Assembly (NCBI RefSeq): GCF_001653565.1
Contig: NZ_LYPB01000073.1
Location: 1-64,000, forward strand
Length of the DNA: 64,000 bases
Direction: 5' to 3'
Source: Paenibacillus oryzisoli
Lineage (GTDB): Bacteria; Bacillota; Bacilli; Paenibacillales; NBRC-103111
Shown: positions 16,772 through 25,912 of the stretch, piece by piece
Numbering within the stretch: position 1 is the stretch's first letter
How the letters are laid out: each line of letters starts with the position of its first letter
Made by a program: the position numbers and the translations under genes
Notes under the pieces: generated by a model
Told to the model about the DNA's origin: nothing
The model's input: the letters and a program-made list of their open reading frames with translations, nothing else
Databases searched by the model: none

Positions 16772-17284
16772 CTATTCTTTTGATTCCGCTGGAGCTAATT
16801 GATCCTTACGTATTCTACGTTTCTCTTTACGGCGATTCGTATGGTATTTGAGCAGGAGCACGACTGGGAAATAAGCAATAATACCAAGAACAAGACCAAC
16901 GACCATCCCACCGACAATTAAATCCAAACCGCTACGAATAATATTAGAGAGAAGATGCGGTAGATGATGGATCAAGTAGATCTTAAAATGCTTCGGTACT
17001 AAATATTCCCCGACCTGCTTATTTAGAATGGAAAATGGTATATAGATGACTTTACCGAATACAAAGCCAATTAAAGCCGCGGGTAAGTTCGCTCTTAGCA
17101 GATAAACCAAAGGAAAGATAAGAACAAACGCAAACCCTGCGGTCGGTAATGTGAACATCTCAACGAATAGACCAATCGAAAAGCCTCTTGCTACCATGGA
17201 AGGTCCGCCCTTGGCACGTAAAAGAAGTAAATATTTGAACTTAAACCAACGTTTAGTACTTTTCCAATCGTAGCGAGCTTTCAT
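16772..17284 (-). CDS. DUF2062 membrane protein
   Basis: The product of about 170 aa matches the DUF2062 pattern. A basic N-terminus (WKSTKRWFKFKYLLLLRAKG) leads into SMVARGFSIGLFVEMFTLPTAG and a hydrophobic bundle with three to four TM segments (about residues 35-145). A lysine/arginine-rich tail ends it. AGAAGG lies 8 nt before the second of two adjacent ATG codons at 17284. A reading frame extends nine codons further with no ribosome site. It stands between ispH and DAHP synthase with its own terminator. Function unknown. Confidence 0.75.
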   Translation of the reverse strand: MKARYDWKSTKRWFKFKYLLLLRAKGGPSMVARGFSIGLFVEMFTLPTAGFAFVLIFPLVYLLRANLPAALIGFVFGKVIYIPFSILNKQVGEYLVPKHFKIYLIHHLPHLLSNIIRSGLDLIVGGMVVGLVLGIIAYFPVVLLLKYHTNRRKEKRRIRKDQLAPAESKE

Positions 17285-17347
17285 CATTTTCACCTTCTGA
17301 GTACTTTGCATGCTAGTTTCAATCCCGTCGAGTGGAATAAGCAGGAA

Positions 17348-18304
17348 TTACACGTTACTTGCTGCTTTGGATTTAACAGGGGGAATTAGTTTCTTCATAT
17401 TAATAGTACGTTTGATTTCCCAACTGGTTTCATCTTTCGCATCGTAATTTTCCAGATAGGTAATGACCTCTTTGGTAATCGGTGTAGGTGTGGAAGCCCC
17501 TGAGGTTACACCCACTTTACGAACATTGGCTAACCATTCTCTGTTCAATTCAGAAACATCTGAAATTCGGTAAGCCATTACGCCTGCAATCTCTTGCGAA
17601 ACCTGGGCCAAACGGTTTGAATTGTTGCTCTTAGGATCTCCAACTACAATGACCAAATCAACTTCCTTCGCCTGCTCCGCGACAGCTTCTTGACGAACCT
17701 GCGTTGCCAAGCAAATTTCGTTGTGAATTTCAGCCTTTGGAAAAAGCGTTAATAACCGATTCATAATATGCTTAATATCCCACTGACTCATCGTGGTTTG
17801 ATTCGTTATGATGATTCGATTCGACTTCAGATTAAGCTGTTCAGCCTCTTCAAGCTTCTCAATCAAGTGAACATGGTCAGGTGCTACGCCAATAGCTCCT
17901 TCGGGCTCTGGATGTCCCTTTTTCCCGATATAAATAATGTCATAACCGTCAGCAACTTTTTCACGAATTAGATCATGCGTCTTCGTTACATCTGGACATG
18001 TGGCGTCTACAACCGTAAGCCCTTTATCACGAGCCAAACGTCTCACTTCAGGAGAAACCCCGTGGGCCGTGAAAATAACAGTTCCTGTTTCTACTTGTTG
18101 CAAAATCTCAAGACGATTCTCGCCATCAAGCGTAATGACGCCCTCCTCTTTGAAGAAATCAGTCACATGCGCATTATGAACAATCATGCCTAAGATATAT
18201 ATAGGTCTGGGCAGATTTAAATTTTTAGCAGTTTGCATGGCCAGCGCCATCGCATCAACAACCCCATAACAGTATCCTCTGGGGGATATTCGAACAACTT
18301 CCAT
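17348..18304 (-). CDS. ispH: 4-hydroxy-3-methylbut-2-enyl diphosphate reductase
   Basis: The product of about 318 aa is IspH (LytB), the last enzyme of the MEP isoprenoid pathway, which uses a [4Fe-4S] cluster to make IPP and DMAPP. The three cluster cysteines are visible in SPRGYCYGVVDAM (about residue 12), TVVDATCPDVTKTH (about 97) and HNEICLATQVRQEAV (about 198). The substrate-binding histidines lie in GMIVHNAHV and FTAHGVSPEV, and SGASTPTPI is near 270. The ATG at 18304 follows AGGTGG. A GTG three codons earlier overlaps that ribosome site. The length is normal for the family. Confidence 0.96.
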   Translation of the reverse strand: MEVVRISPRGYCYGVVDAMALAMQTAKNLNLPRPIYILGMIVHNAHVTDFFKEEGVITLDGENRLEILQQVETGTVIFTAHGVSPEVRRLARDKGLTVVDATCPDVTKTHDLIREKVADGYDIIYIGKKGHPEPEGAIGVAPDHVHLIEKLEEAEQLNLKSNRIIITNQTTMSQWDIKHIMNRLLTLFPKAEIHNEICLATQVRQEAVAEQAKEVDLVIVVGDPKSNNSNRLAQVSQEIAGVMAYRISDVSELNREWLANVRKVGVTSGASTPTPITKEVITYLENYDAKDETSWEIKRTINMKKLIPPVKSKAASNV

Positions 18305-18350
18305 CTGTTCCACCTACCTAAACCGTTGTATTTCTTCTAATTATATCTGA

Positions 18351-19826
18351 TTATATGGCATGTGGGAAGTTTGCCGGAAGCCAGATTAAAAAGGTACTTC
18401 CTTCGTCCTTCCGAGTGGTGACTTCGACAGATCCATCATGCTCATCAATGATCCATTTGGCAATAGATAAACCAAGCCCTGTCCCAGTCGTAATCCCTCT
18501 AGACAAATCCGCACGATAGAACCGGTCGAAAATATGAGGAATATCCTCTTTATCCATCCCTATGCCGGTATCCGAGACCCGTATGCCAATAAAACTGTTT
18601 CGACGTATCGCATTAATTGTTACAGTGCCTGCCTTCGTATATTTAAAAGCATTTTCGATAAAAATGAACAACAATTGCTGCAGGTAATCACGGTTTCCTT
18701 GAACAACAGCATCCTCGAGCGCATCAAGATTGCCAACTTGCCATTCAGCCGTATGCTCAAGCAGTTGAGCCCTCCTGACGACTTCATGAACTAGCGGCTT
18801 GAACTCCACTGGATGTTTCTCCATAAGAACACCAGCATCCGCCCTCGCAAGCGCAAGCAAATCATTGACTAACCTGCTCATCCGCTGTGCTTCCCCAGCA
18901 ATGTCGTGCATGGCTTCCAAGGACATTTGAACCTGATCAGGCGTTGCTAAAGCTTGTGTCCCCGAGGTTTGCTTCCACATCTTCTCCAACAAGTCCACGT
19001 TGCCGCGAATCGTTGTTAATGGTGTTCTCAGCTCATGCGATGCATCCGATACGAAACGTCGCTGTGCACGGTAGGCTTCATCTAATTCCACATACGTTAT
19101 TTGAATACGGGACAGCATGCCATTAATCGTATTCGTCAACCGGCCAATTTCATCAAGAGGGCCATCGTAGTGGATGCGCTTCTCTAAATCATCCCCACTT
19201 TCGATTTGATTGGCGGCCTCTATCACACGCTCAATTGGTTTCAATGCTTTTCGTGCCAAGAACCAGCCTAGGGAAGCTGCAACGAGAATCGTAAGGATCG
19301 CCCATATAATCAGCGTATTGCGCAGGGTAACAGCTGTCCTTTCGTAGCTCCCAATTGGTACGGCAGTTTGTAATACACCAATCAAATTCCTCGTCTGATC
19401 GTCTGATCGAATGCCTAAATGGTAGATGAGGATATCTTGGTTCAGAAACTTGGTTTTCTCAAAAAAACCAGGCTCCGTTTTTAATTTATCTATAACTGCT
19501 TGACTCAAAGGTAATGTCTGTTGATAATTTTGCAAATTCGCTGATCGATTATAGCTCTTGAGCAACACATTATATAATTGCAAGAAGGTGTTTGTAGATA
19601 AGAAATCCCTAGCCTCTAATTCTAAATCGAGCGTAAGACCTTTCTTAGACAGTACGTAACTTGTCTGAATACGCTCCGCGCTAGTGACAGCTTCTTTCTT
19701 CAAATCCTCACGAATTTGATCATACAGGAAGAAGTTCAGAAGAAAGTAGAGAACAATCCCAAACAGCAGCATCGTGATGGCCAATATGCCTGAATACCAT
19801 AGCGTGAGCCGCAGGCGAAGCGACAT
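18351..19826 (-). CDS. Sensor histidine kinase, partner of the adjacent OmpR-type regulator
   Basis: The 491-aa product is a membrane HisKA kinase. TM1 is residues 8-35, an extracellular sensing loop runs to about 165, and TM2 is about 168-190. A HAMP segment follows (about 191-245), then the H-box FVSDASHELRTPLTTIRGN (phospho-acceptor H near 265) and the ATPase boxes ENAFKYTKAG, VSDTGIGM and GTGLGLSIAKWIIDEHDG. The regulator gene ends two nt before the start codon, so the pair is one operon. It resembles the B. subtilis YkoH/CssS type, but the signal cannot be told from sequence. HtrA encoded just upstream hints at protein-quality stress. Confidence 0.9.
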   Translation of the reverse strand: MSLRLRLTLWYSGILAITMLLFGIVLYFLLNFFLYDQIREDLKKEAVTSAERIQTSYVLSKKGLTLDLELEARDFLSTNTFLQLYNVLLKSYNRSANLQNYQQTLPLSQAVIDKLKTEPGFFEKTKFLNQDILIYHLGIRSDDQTRNLIGVLQTAVPIGSYERTAVTLRNTLIIWAILTILVAASLGWFLARKALKPIERVIEAANQIESGDDLEKRIHYDGPLDEIGRLTNTINGMLSRIQITYVELDEAYRAQRRFVSDASHELRTPLTTIRGNVDLLEKMWKQTSGTQALATPDQVQMSLEAMHDIAGEAQRMSRLVNDLLALARADAGVLMEKHPVEFKPLVHEVVRRAQLLEHTAEWQVGNLDALEDAVVQGNRDYLQQLLFIFIENAFKYTKAGTVTINAIRRNSFIGIRVSDTGIGMDKEDIPHIFDRFYRADLSRGITTGTGLGLSIAKWIIDEHDGSVEVTTRKDEGSTFLIWLPANFPHAI

Positions 19827-19827
19827 T

Positions 19828-20517
19828 TTAATTTTCCCCTCTCAATACATAGCCAGCGCCTCGGACCGTTTGAATCAAACGTTTGTGGCCAAATTCTTCT
19901 GTTTTCTGACGCAATAAAGCTATATAAACCTCTAGCACATTGGATTCACCGCTGTAATCGTAGCCCCATATCTTCTCCATAATGATATCCCGCGAGAGCA
20001 CACGTTTCGGATTCTGCATAAATAGATGCAGTAAATCGAACTCTTTCGTCGTTAATTCAATCAACTTCTCGCCGCGAAATACCTCACGTGTATCTAGATC
20101 CAGGATTGCATCTTCAAAGCTGAGTCGATTGTTCGTTTGTTCAGGCCGTTCCGTTCTTCGACGAAGTAATACCCGCACCCTCGCAAGGAGTTCTTCCAAA
20201 GCAAAAGGCTTGACCAAATAGTCATCGGCTCCCAAATCCAAACCTTTGACACGATCACTAATATCGTCTTTCGCAGTCAGCATGAGGATAGGCACCTCGC
20301 TGCCACTTTCACGGATTCGCCGAACGACTTCCCACCCATCGATGTGTGGCATCATAACATCCAAGATGATTAGCTGCGGTTCTGTCACTAACATTTGCTT
20401 GAGACCTTCCAAACCGTTCGCTGCCGTGGTAACCAAATAACCTTCAAATGCTAGTCCACGTCTCAGCATGGATGTGATTTTCTCATCATCATCAATAACC
20501 ATAATATTCTCTCTCAT
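19828..20517 (-). CDS. OmpR/PhoB-family response regulator
   Basis: The 229-aa product has a receiver domain (acidic pocket in VIDDDEKI near residue 10, phospho-acceptor D in LIILDVMMPHIDGW near 54, T in LMLTAKDD, K in DDYLVKPFALEEL near 104). The C-terminal winged helix (about 130-228) has ELTTKEFDLLHLFMQNPKRVLSRDIIMEKIWGY and the wing VRGAGYVLRGEN. A GGGGGCGG ribosome site precedes ATG. It is the first gene of the two-component operon, downstream of the htrA terminator. Confidence 0.92.
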   Translation of the reverse strand: MRENIMVIDDDEKITSMLRRGLAFEGYLVTTAANGLEGLKQMLVTEPQLIILDVMMPHIDGWEVVRRIRESGSEVPILMLTAKDDISDRVKGLDLGADDYLVKPFALEELLARVRVLLRRRTERPEQTNNRLSFEDAILDLDTREVFRGEKLIELTTKEFDLLHLFMQNPKRVLSRDIIMEKIWGYDYSGESNVLEVYIALLRQKTEEFGHKRLIQTVRGAGYVLRGEN

Positions 20518-20570
20518 TGGTCCGCCCCCATTCTACCCTCTATTGTAGCAAAATTACCGCCTAGCAAAAA

Positions 20571-20610
20571 GAAGCAGAGCCTGCAAGCTTGAGGCCGCGG
20601 ACTCTACTTC
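20571..20610 (-). terminator. Terminator of htrA
   Basis: GAAGCAGAG ... CTCTACTTC arms with a GC-rich middle, followed on the minus strand by TTTTTGC, 22 nt past the htrA stop. Confidence 0.7.
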
Positions 20611-20632
20611 CCTTCTATTAAAGATTTAGATC

Positions 20633-22228
20633 TTACTGTGCTGGTGTCTCAGCAAGTGTATTCTTGTCACCTACCGTAACTGGAACTTCCGTACGCTTGC
20701 CATCACGAATAATGCCTAACGTTACTTTGTCGCCAACCTTCGTTCCTTGAACCTTCGTAATCAACTCTTGAGAGTTCTTGATCTTGGTGCCATTCAAATC
20801 AACGATCACATCATATTGACGCAAACCTGCTGTGAATGCTGGGCTCTTACGTTGAACACTGCCTACCAAAGCGCCATCTGTGTTAGGAAGCTTCAATTCA
20901 CTAACCCAATCTTGACCGATATCTTGCAGACCAACCCCAAGGTATGGAACTGGTTCTTTCGGAATCGTCACATTGTTTTTCAAATTCTCTAGAACGGAAG
21001 AGATTGTACTCGTTGGAATCGCAAAACCAATCCCTTGTGCTTGTGAACTTACGGCTGTATTAATCCCAATTACTTCACCATTAAGGTTCAAGAGTGGACC
21101 ACCTGAGTTACCAGGGTTAATGGAAGCATCTGTTTGGAGCAAATGTTTATACTCACGCGTCCCTTTCTCATCAGGGATACTAATTGGACGCTCTTTGGCA
21201 CTCAGCACACCTACAGTGACTGTGTGATCGAACCCGTAAGGGTTACCAATCGCAACGACCCAATCACCTACGTTAACATCATCTGCTTTACCAAGAGGTA
21301 GGATCGGGAAATCTTTGTCGCCCTCAATTTTGAGTACGGCCAAATCCAAATCATAGCTGTTCCCTAACAATTTCGCTTTAAAAGGCTTGTCGTATCCTTC
21401 TACGGTGATTTGAATTTCATCTGCACCATCAACCACATGCTCATTCGTTAGGATATACCCTGTTTTCTCGAAAATAAAGCCAGTCCCCATACCCGCTGGT
21501 TGCAATTGTCCGCTGCCTGAGTCATTTTGACCACTCTTAGGGGTAGTTTGGCCACCGCCGTTATCGCCAAAGAATTGACGGAAGAATGGATCATCGAACA
21601 ATGAGTTTCCACCGTTGCTGCGACTTGACGTCTTCGGCTTCACGAGTGATTCAACCTTCACGATCGCAGGCCCTGCATTCTGAGCAATTGCCGCGATGTT
21701 ACCCGGGCGAACGACATCAAGCGCTGCATTCTTCAATTCACCACCATTGCTATTGGAGCCGCTTGCCACTGTTGTCGCAGAACTTGAACCCGAAGCTAGA
21801 GGTTGATTCCCCGAAAACATATTCGTTCTATCTGCGGTAAACATCAATGCACTAACGACGAGTGCTCCTGCCATGAATGCTGCAAACACGCTTTTTACGG
21901 AAGAACGCTTCTTCGCATTAGGATCCCAAGCTGCTGGACCTTGAGGCGCATTCTCTGAACCAAAGCTGAAAGGCCGAAGCGTCTTAGGCGGAGTTACTTC
22001 TACATTAGAAGTGCCTTCAGAACTTGTGGAAGAGGTCGTTAGGGATTGACCTTCACTTTCTTCATTAAAAGCAGATTTGTATGGCCCATACGAATAGTAG
22101 TATGAAGGTCTTTCTTTGTTCGGCTCTTGCCCTTCGTTCGCTCGTGATTGCCCTTGTGTAGTTTCCTCGTTGTTATCATTATTCTGCGGCTTGAAAAAGT
22201 CGCTGTAGTCTTTTTTATTCTCGTCCAT
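20633..22228 (-). CDS. htrA: HtrA/DegP-like membrane-anchored serine protease
   Basis: The product of about 531 aa has a long charged, Gln/Asn/Ser-rich cytoplasmic N-terminus (1-105), one TM anchor (SVFAAFMAGALVVSALMF, about 108-125), a low-complexity linker, and a trypsin-like domain. The triad is H in ILTNEHVVDG, D in SYDLDLAVLKI and S in INPGNSGGPLLN. A C-terminal PDZ domain follows (about 420-520, VPYLGVGLQDIG, SPAFTAGLRQYDVIVDLNG). It degrades misfolded exported proteins outside the membrane. The start is set at ATG 22228 behind GGAGG; five extra codons upstream would run into that site. B. subtilis HtrA is controlled by CssRS, and the neighbouring two-component pair may play that part here (inference). 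Confidence 0.93.
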   Translation of the reverse strand: MDENKKDYSDFFKPQNNDNNEETTQGQSRANEGQEPNKERPSYYYSYGPYKSAFNEESEGQSLTTSSTSSEGTSNVEVTPPKTLRPFSFGSENAPQGPAAWDPNAKKRSSVKSVFAAFMAGALVVSALMFTADRTNMFSGNQPLASGSSSATTVASGSNSNGGELKNAALDVVRPGNIAAIAQNAGPAIVKVESLVKPKTSSRSNGGNSLFDDPFFRQFFGDNGGGQTTPKSGQNDSGSGQLQPAGMGTGFIFEKTGYILTNEHVVDGADEIQITVEGYDKPFKAKLLGNSYDLDLAVLKIEGDKDFPILPLGKADDVNVGDWVVAIGNPYGFDHTVTVGVLSAKERPISIPDEKGTREYKHLLQTDASINPGNSGGPLLNLNGEVIGINTAVSSQAQGIGFAIPTSTISSVLENLKNNVTIPKEPVPYLGVGLQDIGQDWVSELKLPNTDGALVGSVQRKSPAFTAGLRQYDVIVDLNGTKIKNSQELITKVQGTKVGDKVTLGIIRDGKRTEVPVTVGDKNTLAETPAQ

Positions 22229-22366
22229 AGATCTTACCTCCATAGTTAAAGTTATAAGTGCATGTTCTCTCGAAGGATCTTGTTGTTCTTTATGTCTCTA
22301 TCATGCACTCACAACCTTAAACGAATATTAAAAATCAATAAAATGGAGGTAAAAATAGGAGAAAAA

Positions 22367-22780
22367 TTAATGAATCCATGCTCTTTCAACGGATTTTAAT
22401 ACACTAGCAGCTTCATTCACCCATTTATCCTCAATTCCAGCATCGGAATCCAGCGGTGCTTGGAATTGATCAATTAATGCACCCGCTGTTTCCATGTCGG
22501 CTTCTGGATCTAATCCTTCATTATAGACATGTTTCAGAACGAACGGAGTACCGACCTCAACGAGGGCATCCGTCGATTCCGCATCCCCTTCAATTCTGCC
22601 CGTGACGACTTGAACGGGAATTCTCAACCATACTTTATTCGCTTCATCCAGCGATCGATCAAAATAGCCGTGGTCATAATCCCAACCACCACCCAAGTTA
22701 AAATTAAACTGCTCTAACTGAGCACGCACCTTATCAAATGTTTCTTGTACCTGCTCCAGTGAGGAAGATAGTGGTTTCAT
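22367..22780 (-). CDS. YugN-like family protein
   Basis: The 137-aa product matches the YugN-like family: FNLGGGWDYDHGYFDRSLDE (about residues 27-46), VWLRIPVQVVTGRIEGD (about 50-66), VLKHVYNEGLDPEAD (about 80-94) and FQAPLDSDAGIEDKWVNEA (about 104-122). It is small and soluble with no known biochemical role. AAGGAG precedes ATG. It lies 100 bp downstream of the liaR-like gene and may be read through from that operon. Confidence 0.8.
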   Translation of the reverse strand: MKPLSSSLEQVQETFDKVRAQLEQFNFNLGGGWDYDHGYFDRSLDEANKVWLRIPVQVVTGRIEGDAESTDALVEVGTPFVLKHVYNEGLDPEADMETAGALIDQFQAPLDSDAGIEDKWVNEAASVLKSVERAWIH

Positions 22781-22882
22781 AGCAAGTGGACACTCCTTAA
22801 GCGCTCATATTATTTTACTTACGCATAGAATGTGCCAAATTGATGTTTTTATGTGCGATTATCCCTCAAATTGTTCCCGCTG

Positions 22883-23533
22883 TTACACCCATCCCTTGCG
22901 ATGTGCGAATATGGCGAGTTGTGTTCGATCGTCAAGCTCACATTTCATCAACAGGTTGCTAACGTGTGTTTTAACCGTTTTGATACTAATAAAGAGTTCT
23001 TCAGATATATCCTTATTGCTTTTCCCCTCGGCAATCAAGAGAAGCACTTCCCGCTCACGTGCTGTCAGACCTTCCTGTTCCGGTAATTCATTTCGTTGTC
23101 TAATTCCCCGAGTCAATGCTTGGGACACTTCAGCATTCATAACTGGCATACCTCGGTATGCACTCTGAATCGCGTGTATTAATTGATCAGAAGAAACGGT
23201 CTTCAACATGTAACTAATAGCTCCGGACTCAACAGCTTCCAGAACCTTGGCTTCCTCCAGAAATGAGGTCAGCATAATCACTTTAATCTGTGGAAACATA
23301 TCACAAATAAGCTTCGTCGCACCGATCCCGTCCAACACCGGCATCGTCAAATCCATGAGAATAACATCAGGCTGTGATGTTAGATTCGCTTCCTTCAACT
23401 GATCAAAAGCAGCTTGACCATTAGGCGCTTCCCCTACTACTTCTAAACCAGGTTCCAATGAAATGTAAGTACGCAAACCCACTCGTACCATGTCATGATC
23501 GTCAACAATCATCACTTTAATGTTCGGATTCAC
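22883..23533 (-). CDS. liaR: LiaR-like NarL-family response regulator
   Basis: The 216-aa product has a receiver (VDDHD near residue 11, phospho-acceptor in DVILMDLTMPVLDGIGA near 60, K in MLKTVSSDQL near 110) and a LuxR-type HTH (LTAREREVLLLIAEGKSNKDISEELFISIKTVKTHVSNLLMK, about 153-195). It starts with GTG after AGGAGG and overlaps the liaS-like stop by 4 bp. In Bacillus the LiaFSR system answers lipid II-cycle antibiotics; here liaF-liaS-liaR order is kept but liaI-liaH are absent next to it. I infer a cell-envelope stress role from the order and the LiaF protein. Confidence 0.88.
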   Translation of the reverse strand: MNPNIKVMIVDDHDMVRVGLRTYISLEPGLEVVGEAPNGQAAFDQLKEANLTSQPDVILMDLTMPVLDGIGATKLICDMFPQIKVIMLTSFLEEAKVLEAVESGAISYMLKTVSSDQLIHAIQSAYRGMPVMNAEVSQALTRGIRQRNELPEQEGLTAREREVLLLIAEGKSNKDISEELFISIKTVKTHVSNLLMKCELDDRTQLAIFAHRKGWV

Positions 23534-24570
23534 TCTAGTTTTCCTCCTGAATGCCCTGAAAATCGCGGAATACGAACGCGTACGCGAGTTCCTGAGCCTA
23601 ATTTGCTATCAATCTCCACTTCTCCGCCTAACTTCTGTGCTCGTTCTCTCATCGTTGACAGGCCATGGGAAGCAGAAGGGATATCTCTTCGTTCAAATCC
23701 TTGACCATCATCCTGCAATTGCAGCACGTATTGATGCTCTCTTTCATAGATCGCCAATCGGACCTGTTTGGCCGAAGCATGTTTAATGACATTCGCAAGT
23801 CCTTCTTGAATAATGAGAAAAAACTGATGTTCAATCGCCTCGGAAATGATTTCAGGCAGCGAGACATCAAGTTGACCCTGAAGTTCATGGGTCCGGCAAT
23901 ATTCCGGGAACCATTTCTCCAGGGCTTCCTGTAGGCTCATATCTTTGAGTTCGATCGGTCTTAGTTGTGAAATGAGCCCTCGCATTTGCTTCTGAGCATG
24001 ATGCGACATCTCAATGAGCTGGTTTATGAGCGCTGGTGCAGCTCCCGGGTTCCTCTCCAATATTTTGGGAAGCGAAGATGCTGACATATGGATCGCAAAC
24101 AGTTCTTGGCTCACAGTATCATGAAGATCTCTGGCCAATCGGCGTCTTTCTTCCATTACTGCACTCTCTGTCAGCTCCTGATCCCGAATGGCTTCGGCTT
24201 CCCCTAACTTTTGCAAGAGTTGAACGCGTTCTTCAATGGAAGTTGCCATACTATTAAAAGCATCATATAAGTACAAGAAGGGCTCAACTGGCTCCATATC
24301 GATTCGAACAGCGAAATTCCCTTTAGACAATTCCAGCATGGCGACATGAAGCTCGTCTACCTTGCGCTGCCACCTTCTAGTTGCAATGAAACCTACGGTT
24401 AAGCTGACTACTAGAATCCCAAAAGTGAACCAGAATCGAAAATCCCAAGACGCCAGTTCTTTGTCGAAATATTCAAGTACAATATATATCCCCGAAACCG
24501 TTACTACACTAGACAGTAGAAAGTAATTCAGCAGCTGCCACTTCATATTGAACATTCGCAATTTGTACAT
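23530..24570 (-). CDS. liaS: LiaS-like histidine kinase (HisKA_3)
   Basis: The 346-aa product has two TM helices (about residues 13-35 and 44-64) with almost no extracellular loop, so it is an intramembrane-sensing kinase. A HAMP-like segment follows (about 65-115). The dimerisation box ESAVMEERRRLARDLHDTVSQELFAIHM has the phospho-acceptor H near 147, and the ATPase domain has QEGLANVIKHASAKQVRLAIY, LQDDGQGF and SHGLSTMRERAQKLGG. It sits between liaF and liaR in one operon with 9-bp spacing and 4-bp overlap. Confidence 0.88.
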   Translation of the reverse strand: MYKLRMFNMKWQLLNYFLLSSVVTVSGIYIVLEYFDKELASWDFRFWFTFGILVVSLTVGFIATRRWQRKVDELHVAMLELSKGNFAVRIDMEPVEPFLYLYDAFNSMATSIEERVQLLQKLGEAEAIRDQELTESAVMEERRRLARDLHDTVSQELFAIHMSASSLPKILERNPGAAPALINQLIEMSHHAQKQMRGLISQLRPIELKDMSLQEALEKWFPEYCRTHELQGQLDVSLPEIISEAIEHQFFLIIQEGLANVIKHASAKQVRLAIYEREHQYVLQLQDDGQGFERRDIPSASHGLSTMRERAQKLGGEVEIDSKLGSGTRVRVRIPRFSGHSGGKLE

Positions 24571-24579
24571 GCCCCATCC

Positions 24580-25641
24580 TTAACCGATCTTTTTAATGGT
24601 AATATCACCAATAAACATACTGGTAGTTACGACGATTTTATGTTCTGCCTCTTCATAATGCGAAGTTTGTGTTCTGATGTTGCGCAGAAACCCACTCTCG
24701 CGACGATCAAGAACTTTCATATCTCCGATAAAGGAACTCGCCATGACACGAACCTCAACATCCATATCATTCGGGATGAAAATCTTCACATCCCCAATGA
24801 ATGCAGTGACGTGAATCGTTGTTTCCCCCCGCGGAATTGATGCACGTGTTAAATCAATAACGGAATCGCCAATAAAGTGTGAGATCTGTACAGGTTTTAA
24901 CTCCCAAGCCTCTTGGCCAAGGTGAACATCGCCAATAAAACCATGACGATGCAGGACATTACCTGAATCAAAATTACGAACGAAGCCATCATATTTATGT
25001 TGATGTTGTTTAGGTTGCGGTTCCGTCCATTCACTCTGGTCCTCTTCTTTGGGATATGTGCCGTGGATTTCCTTCAGCACTTCCTTTTCTTCATCAGTAA
25101 GGCCCTGTTTCCTATTACTCGCTGAAGTATGATCCAGCTGTTCTTTGGAATTTCCGGAGAAATCGCCAGATATGTTCCAATTCTCAGAATCCCACTGCTG
25201 CTTATGGTGGGAATGTCGTGCTCGATTCGCTTCACGCCGAGCTTGTCTTGCTTCATCTTTCGCTTTCTTAATCGAAGGCCAATCAGGCGACTCTTTCTTG
25301 CCTGGTTTAAATATCACATTCAAGCCAAAAAGTATCAAAGCCACCGGCGCAAGAAATTTAAACATTTCTCCAATAGAAAGGTCGGTTACTTCTAAATTTT
25401 TCAAAAGGAATATCGTACCTACACCGCACATCACCAGGCTGCCTATGGATCCACCCCAATGGTACTTTCGTTGTGACGCAAAACCTATCAGCCCATAAAA
25501 GATCAGAATCACAGGCCAATACGTAGACACCAAATAGCCAATATCAATCTGAATTATTCCTAATTGATTTAGTAAAAAGAGCGTACCCGCAGATACGAGA
25601 ACTAGCCCCCAAATCATTCTTTGAAACATATGCGGATTCAT
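24580..25641 (-). CDS. liaF: LiaF-like membrane protein, inhibitor of the kinase
   Basis: The product of about 353 aa has four hydrophobic N-terminal segments (about residues 8-110). A charged Lys/Arg/His-rich linker follows, and then a C-terminal beta-rich LiaF domain with repeated FIGD elements (HGFIGDVHLG, HFIGDSVIDL, AFIGDVKIFIP, SFIGDMKVL, MFIGDITIKKIG; about 240-353). LiaF in Bacillus holds LiaS off in unstressed cells. The start ATG 25641 (NPHMFQRM) has GGAGGA seven nt before it; the five codons upstream include that site. First gene of the operon. Confidence 0.87.
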   Translation of the reverse strand: MNPHMFQRMIWGLVLVSAGTLFLLNQLGIIQIDIGYLVSTYWPVILIFYGLIGFASQRKYHWGGSIGSLVMCGVGTIFLLKNLEVTDLSIGEMFKFLAPVALILFGLNVIFKPGKKESPDWPSIKKAKDEARQARREANRARHSHHKQQWDSENWNISGDFSGNSKEQLDHTSASNRKQGLTDEEKEVLKEIHGTYPKEEDQSEWTEPQPKQHQHKYDGFVRNFDSGNVLHRHGFIGDVHLGQEAWELKPVQISHFIGDSVIDLTRASIPRGETTIHVTAFIGDVKIFIPNDMDVEVRVMASSFIGDMKVLDRRESGFLRNIRTQTSHYEEAEHKIVVTTSMFIGDITIKKIG

Positions 25642-25818
25642 ACGTTCTTCCTCCATTTGTGTAAAGCATTGTTAAGATAACTCTAGTTTATAAGATACAA
25701 GATGGAATGAAAAGAGACGTTAGATTGAAGGGCATCTCCGCCTCAAGACTGATTTATTTTGAAGGCTCAAACGAAAACCTGACATGAGTGTCGTATAAGA
25801 CGAACATTCACTCGCTTA

Positions 25819-25835
25819 TGTTATGTATTCTTACG
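25819..25835 (+). promoter_or_regulatory. GlnR/TnrA box upstream of amtB
   Basis: TGTTATGTATTCTTACG matches TGTNA-N7-TNACA except for the last base. Its centre is about 52 bp upstream of the predicted transcription start, the position from which TnrA activates. This suggests induction under nitrogen limitation. Confidence 0.65.
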
Positions 25836-25842
25836 TATTCCG

Positions 25843-25872
25843 TTGACATCGTTATCATCAGAACCGTATAAT
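25843..25872 (+). promoter_or_regulatory. amtB promoter
   Basis: TTGACA (25843-25848) and TATAAT (25867-25872) with an 18-bp spacer, 41 nt before the amtB ATG. The remainder of 25657-25818 shows no gene. Confidence 0.8.
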
Positions 25873-25912
25873 TGGGCTGATAACGCAAGTATTATAAGGA
25901 GAGATTACAGAG

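Noticed and set aside
22883..25641. Complete lia operon including liaI-liaH
   Set aside because: Only liaF, liaS and liaR-like genes are present; no small membrane or phage-shock-like gene precedes them.
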